A stretch of DNA of 64,000 nucleotides from Hyparrhenia diplandra (lineage: Eukaryota; Streptophyta; Magnoliopsida; Poales; Poaceae): positions 1 through 64,000 of the forward strand of contig JADLZK010010862.1 of the NCBI GenBank assembly GCA_015847255.1. The letters run 5' to 3'. Both the position numbers and the translations under genes were made by a program. Positions 1-10,300 of this stretch are shown here, in pieces. The notes beneath the pieces were generated by a model. It had not been told where the DNA came from and ran no database searches. It saw only the letters and a program-made list of their open reading frames with translations. Numbering within the stretch: the first letter of the stretch is position 1; every line of letters begins with the position of its first letter.

Positions 1-179
1 GGTCACCTTCATCAAATAAACATAAACAAACCAGAAGTAAAGAACAATATTTATGCTCTTAGTACTGATTTGAGAGGAGGCTCAGCAAGCAACGGTGTGG
101 GGCGCGGCGGAATTTGCTTTCCTTAGTGGCCGCCAAAGCGCTACAGCATGCATGTATATGTCACGCCACACGGGCACCG

Positions 180-288
180 GCGCGGCATATATATATATAT
201 ATAAACCCACCATCCACCTGAATGAAATCCGGCCACGATCACCACCGGCGTCGGCGCGCATCACAGGTATATAAAATCCACATTCACA
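180..288 (+). promoter_or_regulatory. Probable core promoter and 5' UTR of the PGG-domain gene
   Basis: A (TA)n run near 187-202 passes into TATAAACCC, a plausible TATA box about 85 bp before the ATG at 289. A second TATA-like string (TATATAAAATCC, near 267) is too close to the ATG to serve this start. The first 180 bases hold nothing else I can support. Confidence 0.4.
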
Positions 289-1689
289 ATGACGAGTGCA
301 CGTCGGCCGTCTGATGACGAAATCATCATGCAGGAAACAACAAGAATGGCCGGAGCCGAAGCCGCTGGGGATGGTAAAGATACATCCAACTTTGCGGACG
401 ACAAGCAAGAAGAAGCTGCTGCTGCTCATCGGAATCAGAGCAAGGAAGAGGAAGAAGATGCTCGCAAGAAGGAAGAAGCAGAGGCGGCGCTAGCGGTATT
501 CATTCTTAGGTATGTAGGAATATTCAATTCCTTTTCCTTGCATTATTGTTATTGGAATTCCAGACAAAAGTCACTCCTTTGCCGGTATTTTTTTTTCCCG
601 AGTACTCTTTGTCGAGTGCGGCAGACAAAGCCTTTGATGAGTATAAAAAGGCCTTTGCCGAATATTGTAGGTGTTTCTAGTAGCAGTACCAAATACGTAC
701 GTACATACGTACAATGATTTGCATATATTAGTAAGATACATGCATGCACGTCTAGTACTATATATTTTGGAGTACGTTCAATCAGTACTGCATATATTAG
801 TAAGATACATGAATGCGTTGTGCTTACTATGTATTCAGTATTTTTTTTTTTTTTTTTTTTTGGAAAAAAAACCGCCCGCGTAGAATGCTGGCTCCGTCAC
901 TGGAAAGAAGATGTTGCTCGCAAGAAACAAGAGGAAGAAGATGCTCACAAGAAAAAAAGGAAGAAGATGCTCGCAAGGAAACAAGAGGAAGAGAGGAGAA
1001 CTGCTTGGAGAGGTGCTTCTCCTACGACAAGGTGTCGGAGTTTGTACAGAAAGAGTGGGAGAATTGGGAGCTGACGACCAAGGATGAGGTGGAGAAGATG
1101 CGCAAGTGGCTCATGTTGCTGGCCACCCTCGCCGTGTCCATCACCTACGCCGCCGGCCTCAGCCCGCCAGGCGGCATGTGGCGCCGGGACGACGACAACG
1201 GCCACACCGCCGGCACGCCGGTGCTGCAAACCATTGACCGCCCGCGGTACCTGATCTTCTACTACACCAACGCCATGTCGTTCGTGACGTCGCTCGTCAT
1301 AGTCGCGCTGCTCCTCAAACGGGAGGCCAAGGTCCAGGTGCTCGTCTTTGTCACCTTGTTGGACCTCATATGCCTCGAGTTGGCCTACCTCGCCGGAACC
1401 AGCGCCAGCGGCCTGCGGTTGTCCATCCCGCACATCGTCTTGGCCAGCATCGCCTTCCTCTACATCGCCCGTGGGTGCGTTTCCTCCTGCAGTACATTTC
1501 AAATTACATACAAGACGATCCATTCCCATCCATCATATATCTTGTTGTTTGCATTGCAGGATACTGGTATTGGTGCTCGGCAGTGCCCTCACTGCCTGCG
1601 TCCTCATCGCCGTCTTTATAATGGGGTGCTTGTCCAAGGCAAACACCAAGACGAAGGCACAGGCAACCCGGATGGTGGTATCGCCGTGA
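289..1689 (+). CDS. PGG-domain (ankyrin-less) four-helix membrane protein, 3 exons
   Basis: Exons 289-509, 884-1474 and 1560-1689 join in phase (donors AG|GTATGT and GG|GTGCGT, acceptors CGTAG and TTGCAG) to give about 313 aa. Residues 1-140 are hydrophilic, rich in Glu, Lys and Arg, with repeated EEDARK-type segments. The PGG domain starts near residue 145 (KMRKWLMLLATLAVSITYAA, then AGLSPPGG) and is followed by three more hydrophobic helices. Plant PGG proteins usually carry ankyrin repeats before this domain and sit in membranes; none are visible here, so this is the stand-alone form. The exact function is unknown. The acceptor at 883 lies just after a poly-T run and is the least certain junction. 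Starting at a later ATG is possible but would discard the in-phase first exon. Confidence 0.72.
721..811 (+). repeat. Direct repeat in intron 1 of the PGG gene
   Basis: A 22-bp string beginning GCATATATTAGTAAGATACA occurs at 721 and again at 790, a 69-bp period. It lies inside the intron and explains the repetitive short reading frames there. Confidence 0.8.
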
Positions 1690-2533
1690 CTGGATCCCAA
1701 CAAGATGATGATAGGGTGAGTCGTTTGTTTTGATTTGAATGTTTCTGCATTCCTCCGTCCACACCTGTAATGTAATGTAATTTGTGTGCAATCTCTCATG
1801 CAGGGTGACCGGGTCTAACCACATGCGATTCAATCAGCGGCCGGCGCCATCCTCGCCGATTCTCGACCTACACCTCCGGCCGATTCACTTGCACAATCAC
1901 AAATGTAAATAAATAAATACATGCAATTGACACCTCCTATCTAGTCCTTTCTATAGTCCTCTCCCTCGTCGTCCTGATGGCATGTGTAATAATAATAATA
2001 ATAATGTTTTATTAATTGATTACTACCTCCTTTCCCAACTATAAGACACTTTTGTTTTTCTACACACATTGCTTCTACTATAGATAACTGTACTGTAAAA
2101 GCTATGTATATGTATATCTAAAACAATCCAAAACGTATTTGGAAAAAAGAAAGTAATAATAAAATACGGCCAATGCAATCTGTCTGATATAATCATTAAT
2201 GGTATGGGATGATGATGGTTACTAGCCTGCTAGGAATGAATCTACAATAATGATTTTGGTCTAAATACACATGGATCCTAAGAAAAACTTCAGAACTACA
2301 GTCTCTGACAGTAACACACAAGGAACAAATGGTCCTCATCCCTTTTCTTCGAAAAGGTACAGTAAGTCTTAGGCAGGCAGCTGATGTAACATAACACATG
2401 ATCGTCTCTTCAATTGAGCAAGACAAGTATCCTCAGTAACTGGTCATTCAACAGAACATTTATGCGTTCAGGAGATGCAAATGAACCCTGATAGACTGCT
2501 AATACAGATCATGATCTAGGCATCTAGCTAGTG
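1690..2533. other. Intergenic space between two converging genes, with a Stowaway-like relic
   Basis: This holds the 3' ends of the PGG gene and of the minus-strand ASCH gene. A degenerate Stowaway-like MITE is at about 2033-2152: it opens CTACCTCCTTTCCCAACTAT and is bounded by TA. A short TAA microsatellite lies near 1989-2003. No coding sequence is evident. Confidence 0.5.
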
Positions 2534-5500
2534 CTAATGTTTCCATCCTTTAGCATAGCCTTCTGGGGTGTAGGGCTCCAAGAATCCAATGAACTGCAAA
2601 TGTGGCGAGCAAGCAGTTGAATGATCTGAAATAGTTTAGGAATTGTTGCAGCCTAAGCTACTGCAAATTCCTGACACTCTGGAACGGATTAATACATGGT
2701 AGACAGACACTGATTATAGAAATCTTGTTGGCATCAAGTGTTTGACTTGTTATTAGCTGATACACCCCAATAGAAAATCTGCCAGTTTATCATTATTAGT
2801 CAACTTGCGCTATTTTTCTGTAGGATTTGGTCTCATTGGATCACATCTGGAATCTTTCAACACCAGATATCAATTCAACAAACCAACTGCCAATCTACAC
2901 CAACCATTACAACAATCTTTTTCTCAATAAACATTTGTTGCTCCAGCTCATTGATTCAGTATATCTTCTTTCAGAAAATTAGCTAGTAACATTATGGCAA
3001 CGTGCATATGGACAATAACAATCACGGTGAAACTTATCGATCTTTTTCTTCTTTGTTGTGTTACACAGGACAAATTGATTTTACTTCAACAGTACAGGGT
3101 TTGAGGTATGGCACTTATTTACATCAGCGTCCAGATTTAACATTAATCTAGGAAATAGGAAACTCATACATAATATACCTTTGAACCATCTTGAGACCAT
3201 CTGGCGCCATAACCATCATGCACACGGAGTTCAAAAAACAGGACCATAGGGTTGAGTCAGATGAACATTCATCCAACAACACTCACGCAACAAAGAGTCA
3301 ATGGTTTCAGATGCAATTTGGTTCTTGCTCGAATCTGAAGACAAGCAACGCAACAATGAAATAGATCACAACAGCAGTCTCGAACTCTGGAGTATCAAGG
3401 TGACTTTATCTTTACCACTCCCATTAAAGTTGCCCCACCATCCTTTCCTACTCCTGTGGACATGTTTGGCCAATGCCCTTGCACCATCAGTTAAGGAACA
3501 GCCTTTCACCTCCAACTGAACAAGACGGTGCCAGTTTAGGTGCAAGGGAAATTTCAAATGGTGGAAGTTCTGTAAGATTCAAGAACAAGATGTTCAGACC
3601 AATTGGCAAAGTCTAAGAGTTAAACCTACATTTGGTTGGAGTAGTCTCATACAAGATGATAACAGTGCAGATTTTGGAGGAGGTAGTCCATCTGGAACAG
3701 TTCAGTTGTTTTGGCCATACCAAGGAGTCTACCCAATCCATCATAGCCCAATCCCTGACCAAATATAAGAAACTAAGCAGAGTAAGAACCTATTAGAATA
3801 TTGGGAAATCACAAGTATCTATATTAACATTATTCAAGATGATCACAACAGAAGGGTGTATCCTTTGACAGGATATGAAAAGAACTAATCACATATAACT
3901 TTTAGGAAATGTGCCTGTTGTTCTTACCAACATGCAATAAAATTTCAACTAACAATTTTTTAACTGATATACAAAAAGGAAGGAAAGTGAGCTGTCTTGT
4001 GCTGAATTTCTGAGTCCGTAATTCATCTTAAGAAACTTCGCCTATGTTGGGGTGCCTTTGGTGTCTTGCTTGGGCCTGACAGGCTTGGTTGTTGTTGTTG
4101 TTGTTGTTGTCGTTATAATTTATCTTAAGAAAGTGCATCCATAATGACGATAAATAAGACATGACAGCAGTTTCTCGTAAACAGTAAAAAAAAAAATGTT
4201 CTGGGGATATGATATATGGAAGAAATTTTGGATAAAATTCTGAAGACTGGAACTCACAGCAAGGATATCAGTCATGGTTGCGTAAGGTTGAGATGTTGGC
4301 TTTGAAACTGATATTGCTAAAACTCCATAAGATTTCTCCTTTTCCTCTGTATAAAATTTCCTATATACTTCCACACCTGCAGAGAGAGTCAAACCTAATG
4401 TTTAAGAAGCGTTTAGATCTTTGGGTATAATTTTATTAAAAAAGTGGATACTCCTATCAGAACCAAGCATTCTTTAATCCCAAGCTATCATAGGTCATAC
4501 TTGACATGTAAAACAGATGACTGAATGACTACACACTGTACTTGGTTTCAAATTCCTGAGGAACAAATTCACTTTACAGAGTGGAAATAAGGAATGTGAA
4601 AGCGCAAACTATTCACCATAAGAAGCAAGGGTGCCATTTTCCTAGAATTCTAGTCTATAAAACACCAAAGATGCAGTTGCCACGAGGGTTGAACAAGTTT
4701 CCAAAGACAATGCAAGAACACTTCCTAGTTACCTTCTACAATTGATGAAATACCAGGAAGGACATTTGAGATTATCTCTGCTTGCAGCATCTCAGCAAAT
4801 GAACTGTAGTTCCTAACTACCTGAAAAAGCATAAGCAAAGGACAAAAAAAAATGGAGTGAATGTTTGCTTTAGTTAAGAAATTTGCACAATAGAGTACTA
4901 CTGAAACATATATAATGTATTTTTAACGAAGATTTATAAATATTAGTGTTACATGCAAAAAGTAACACGAGAAAATTATGTAAAACAACTAATAAAGTAT
5001 ACTGAGAAGAGTTAGCTATTTAGAAACTAATATTACCTCAACGTTAAGCAAGAGGCTTTTATTGAATAGCAGCAAAAGAACCTTGTGTAATCCTGGGAAA
5101 GAGAGGCAACAAAGCATGTTAAATTGATAGCTGTGTACATTAGAGTAACACAAAATTCCCAACGAAAAAAAAAAGTAGATGAAATCAAAATTAAGAACCA
5201 ACAAGTTTCCTAAAAGTAGTATGTTTTGCTGTATATTTGTTAGGACTCTAGAAACTTTTAACATTTATATAATAAAATGAAGAAGCTAAAATCCTGCTAC
5301 ATCTTGGTTTTTTCTAATGAAAATGGTATTTTTCCTTTAAAAAATTCACACATTATTACAAGATGCATTTGTTTGCAAAGTTTTGTCAGTGCAGAATATG
5401 AGATTCCCCAGGACCGAGCCACCTGGATCTACACTACCACAAAACAATACCAATATAAGGAGTTAAGGACTAGAAAACTAGAGTAAATTTGTTTCAGTTT

Positions 5501-7167
5501 TAATATATGTTGATATACTTCTGGTTTATCAACTTGACTAAGATTTTGATGATAACAACCATTATGGTTCCATGAATGCAAAGTTGTTTATCCCACCTTG
5601 AATTCCCTAACTGACTTTTAAAATCAAAATGTGCTTACGGTTGTAGTTACCAGTCGCTAATCTCCCTTCAACCTTCTTGGCTCCGGCTACAGGTATACAT
5701 GCATCAAGTTACAAAGGTGGTCCTCGGAGGTCAAAGAAAAGTGTTATTAAATACAAACTTCGTCCAAATACATTAATTAGTTTCTTACTGCTTTTCCCAG
5801 AACCATTTTAAAATGAGTTGTCATCGACAAGTACGATAAATAAGCAGAAAATACAATATATTAAACGTAGTACCACACCTCAATACCTTGTCATGTTCCT
5901 GTATTCGAAGGACATCTATATAGGAGTACGAACTATTGGTTTAATTTCAATGTTTGTTGGTCCATCTTAACATACAGAAGGTCTGCCTTATAATAGCTTA
6001 TAGCTGTTTAAACTATTGACCACATTTTTTATCATGTTCCAAATACATGTGAATGGAGAAGCAATTAGGGAATCATTCAAATGATATTTATCATTTCAGA
6101 CCATTGGCTGTGTAAAGTGCACAGAAGGAAAAGAAAAGGTGAAGCTTTTTTTTTTTTTTTCATCAAGATTAAAGAACAAAGCACCATTAGTACATACATA
6201 CACAGGATACATACAAGGAAAGAGAAAAATATCAGTTTGATGTTTTGGAGTGAAACGAAGTAAAAAAGATGAAGATTCAGAGTTACCTCTGAGTTGAGTG
6301 AAGTAGGGTTCCTGTACATGCAGCTCAAAGTCAACAGCGTCATACATCTATTGGTTAAAGATGACAGATAGTAAGTTACAAACCCAACAAAAATGGCTGC
6401 ATCCCAGCCAGGAATTCATATTGTCTGTTATTTTTTAAATAAAATAGGAACATTACTATACTTTTCAAGTTTTGGTACTATGCATTGTTCTGTTCAGCTA
6501 AAAAATTACACTGCCCCAAGCAAACACCAGACAGGATATGCAATTTACGTGATTTGGTGCCTATACAGAAACCATGTGCAGTGGAATTTGTGGAGACAAT
6601 TACCCTGCTCATCATGTTTGGTCAGAACTCAGAAGCAATTGATGCTAGTGCACCAAAACAATGCAGCAAATGCAAGGCTCCCACAGCGAAAACTGAAGCA
6701 GCCATCAATGGTACCTCTGATTCTTAGCATGCTACTGGATAGCCAACAATGGTCCCTCTGATCCATGGTACATAGCGACGAAACACAGCTGAACTGAAGC
6801 AACAAAAAAAACAAGTTACCCGCTTCAACTCAGCGCCTTTCTCCAGCAGCAGCAGCTCCCACCCTCTCTCCTCCGGCCCCGTCTCCGCAGCCGGAATCCC
6901 GACCACCGCGGGTGGTCCCGGGAGCCGCCCCTCCTCGAGGCACCGCTGAATAGAGTCCTCCAGCTTCCCGAACAGCTCGCCGTCGTTGACGAGGCGGGCG
7001 CAGTAGGACGGCGAGAGGGGGAACGCGGCCGTGTCGTCACCGGGGTAGGCGGCCGCGTGTGAGGACAGAACGAAGCGGAGGAGGTCGCCGATGCAGGACG
7101 AGGGCCACGCCGCCGACCCCGGAGACTGTGGCGCCGGGGTGGCGGCAGGGTCGGAGGAGGTCGCCAT
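2534..7167 (-). CDS. ASCH-domain protein, 10 exons, two apparent frameshifts
   Basis: Minus-strand exons: 7167-6820, 6347-6287, 5686-5651, 5092-5037, 4820-4733, 4376-4258, 3754-3630, 3509-3416, 3334-3179 and 2593-2534 (intended length about 380 aa). The ASCH domain is assembled across exons 2-6: ELHVQEPYFTQLRAGAKKVE, then EGRLATG, NYSSFAEMLQAE, VLPGISSIVEGVEVYRKFY and EKSYGVLAI. The fold is a PUA-like, putative RNA-binding module found in transcription coactivator and RNA-associated proteins. The C-terminal part (LTDGARALAKH, GWWGNF, HLTQPYGPVF, YGARWSQDGSK, FIGFLEPYTPEG...KH stop) looks like the plant ASCH family. Two single-base problems break the frame: one base missing near 3703 (exon 7 is 125 nt where 126 is required) and one extra A in the run 3233-3238 (exon 9 is 156 nt where 155 is required). 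Read literally, the product ends soon after the ASCH domain. Confidence 0.8.
4088..4111 (+). repeat. (GTT)n microsatellite in intron 6 of the ASCH gene
   Basis: Eight near-perfect GTT units, read on the plus strand. Intronic, with no other role visible. Confidence 0.8.
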
Positions 7168-7363
7168 TCCGGTGATGTAGCTGACTCGAAAGGCGAATGA
7201 TCTGGGCCGCACTTCACATCCAACGGCGCAAAAAAAGGACGCTACTTGCTGACGAACGCAGCTGCGCCATGCGGCGGCGGCGCCCCCTCGCAAAACCCTC
7301 GGCAGCCAACCGTCTCGTTCCTTCCGGCGGCGCCACAGCGGGCAACCTCCCAACACCCCGGCC
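7168..7363. promoter_or_regulatory. Shared 196-bp divergent promoter region
   Basis: The start codons of the minus-strand ASCH gene (7167) and the plus-strand DPH2 gene (7364) are 196 bp apart and face away from each other. Both 5' UTRs and any core promoters must fit here or overlap the neighbour. The sequence is GC-rich without a clear TATA box, as is common for housekeeping bidirectional promoters. Confidence 0.55.
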
Positions 7364-10300
7364 ATGGAAACCGAAATCGCTTCGAGGTACGAGATTCCCC
7401 GGACCGCTCAGGTCCTCCGCGACGGCGCCTACACCAGGGTCGCGCTCCAGGTAATCCTTCTCCAAACCATTCCTATTCTGTTGGTCTCTGTCTGGATTCA
7501 TCGACTGTTTGTTGGCGCTCCTCTGATTCTCCGGCTGGTTCTAATGGCGACGTAGTTCCCCGACGAGATGCTCAAGGACGCCGCGGCGGTGGCGAGGGCG
7601 CTGCGGCGGGAGCTTGCGTCGGGCGGAGCCGGTGGTGGGGTCGTCAGGGTGTTCGTGATGGCCGACACGGCGTACAACTCCTGCTGCGTCGACGAGGTGG
7701 GCGCGTCCCACATCGATGCGCAATGCGTCGTCCACTACGGCCACGCCTGCATGAGCCCGTGAGCAAACCCGGCCGCCCTCCCCCTGTTCCTCTCGAAAGT
7801 TTGATTTTGATTTTGTTTTCCTAAACAGATACTATCAGGATAGAAGTTTTAAATGGTTAGATTAGATGCAGTTTGATACCATTTTTCGACTTGTTGGGAA
7901 CAATGCATTCTGTGCTGTCATTGGTTTGTGCTATGCTAACACTACCTTTGCACTGGCAACCTGAACTGCAGAACATCAAATTTGCCAGCTTTCTTTGTAT
8001 TTGGGAAGGCACAGTTGGATATCCACGCATGTGCCAGCTCACTGCTTGAGTGCTCAAGGAAAAGCAATAGGCGCATTCTGGTATGCCCCAAACTATTTCC
8101 TCCGCTTCAAAGTTTTTGTGTTTAGTCCATGGGATGAGCTTCAATCTTTGTATGGCCTATAACACCATATCTGAATTTTGGACTTGAGTACTTGACAACT
8201 TTGCTAAACCACACTATAAGATCAACATGCTGATACCCAAGTAAGGAATTTTCTTGGCTAGATTAATAGTGAGAAAGTTTCTTTAGGCAGAAGCTATGTA
8301 TTTATTTAGTTCATAATTGTTATAGTTTTTTTTATCCCATAGGAGTTTAAATTTAAACTAGTCTAAATCAGAGTGACATGAGAATTACATTAGTTAACCT
8401 TAAAATCATTTACAAGTTTGGTCACAAAGAAAGATGCTACAATTCTAGAACCAATACAATAAATATTCTAAAACTTCAAACACTCCATGATGGACTTGAC
8501 GGAGTCTAAGATCCTAAAATAATGGTAGAATAATGCAGAATGTTCGCCAGCCAAACCACCTTGTGGTGAGCGTTGCTCCCATCAAGATTGTTACAGAGAC
8601 ATCCACCAGTCACAAGATCAAATCCAACAATCCTTCTAATATGCCTCCATGCTCTTAGATGTCAATGTCTGAACATCAGTAACCTCAAGTCAAAGTGCCA
8701 GTATCTGACCCCACCAACTCTTCACAATCATCATATTGACCTTGGATTTTTCTACTGAAATAACTCCTCCAATACCATAGAATGAAGGCAGTACATTCAT
8801 GCCTTGTGGGAACATATCCTTGAGGACTGAGAGATGGTAAGCAACAATATCAACTTGGAATGAATGTATTTCCTAGAGATCAATACCTCTTTGTCCTGCT
8901 GATACTTCAGGTAGGATCCTTCGAAAGCTGAGTAGAAACTAGAAACTCCATCTCATCATGGTCTAGAGCTGTGTTCATGTGTATACCAATACCAAGTCTG
9001 TATAGAGCCACCTCTGCTTCTCCAATACCAGAGAATAAAGATAGTACATTCATGCTTTGTGGGAGCATATCCATGAGGACTGAGAGATGGTATGCAACAG
9101 TATCAACTTCAAATGAATTTCCTAGAGATCGATACCTTTCTGTCCTGCTGATACCTTTGGTGTGATCCTTTGGAAAGCTGAGTAGAAACTCCATCTCATT
9201 AGGCTCTAGAGGAGCAACCTTGTTTAAGCCAACCCAAGCGAGATTCCATTTCCTACACTTCGCCAACACAAATTTCTGAACTCTTGGAGGTGGATCTGAA
9301 CTGTTTGTAGGAGCTACACGAATCCTCTCTAACAATTTTGCACTAGACAAACAAGTATGGAGGCAATTGAACTGCCGTCTTGGGTCCCATGACGGTCATC
9401 ACCTATTCACCTTTAGGTACGAGGTAATGCTTCGGATATTCTCTTTGGAGGTATGGGGAGGAGAGCTGACCTGTTCTCAAGTGGCAGATTAAGTATGTAA
9501 CCTTTTTTTCCTGGCAGCAGAACAGAAGTACTCCGATTCCACAAACTCTGGCTGAATATCATACAAGAATCTTGATATGGTACTCCAGAACCTTTAGTAG
9601 AAGTATGGTGGATCAATAGACTGGTTTGGCAAGTTAAATCCAAAACCATTGGATGTGGGAGAGGCATGGGTTCATCTCTCCCCTCCCTCCCTCTCCCTCC
9701 ATCCATGAACCTTCCTTTGTTTCTCCCTCCATAGGAATTACCCTCCAGCATTGCAAACACAGATCGGACCATTCAATTAGAACTAAATCTTATTGCAGTC
9801 TTATATGGACACTTCACCTAAGACGGACCTAGTCAGACAAATTGCCACAGTAACCATCTCCTGTGGTCTGTGAAGCCTTAATTGAATCCATCAGAACAGA
9901 AATAGATGCATCCTTCTTGCATCTAGTAGTAGCCAGTGCAGGCACAAAAATAGGTCAGCGGAAAAATCTTTTTGTATTTCCTGTGGTCTTACACTCTTCC
10001 TGTTATGATACAAGTAATGCTACAATGGGAGTCGGTAATGCAATATTCTTGTAACATTATGCTTTTTCAAACAGCAATTCTATGTCATGCCTAGGATTTT
10101 CATTGAAATGCTTACTTTAGGTTTCTGTTGCCTTCCATTTTCACTAGTACAATTGGCATGTTTTACCGATAAATAAATATTAACTACGTTATGCTATAAA
10201 CGATGTCGATAGTTTACATTCTACGTATACTATTTGTACTGATTTTGGTTATTGTGGCTTACCAAACAGGTTTTATATGGACTAGAGTATGCATATGCAT

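Noticed and set aside
590..660. CACTA-transposon-like phrases (CTTTGTCGAGTGCGGC, CCTTTGCCGA) in intron 1 of the PGG gene
   Set aside because: Resemble CACTA terminal motifs, but no CACTA end, inverted repeat or target duplication could be placed.
813..883. Upstream start for the PGG protein (MRCAYYVFS...) in the long frame at 813-1733
   Set aside because: It crosses a 20-base T run and an intron-like repeat. The splice 509 to 884 gives an in-phase join with a better N-terminus, and the frame past 1474 runs through an intron.
945..1529. 194-codon minus-strand frame
   Set aside because: Shadow of the GC-rich PGG exon, with no family pattern.
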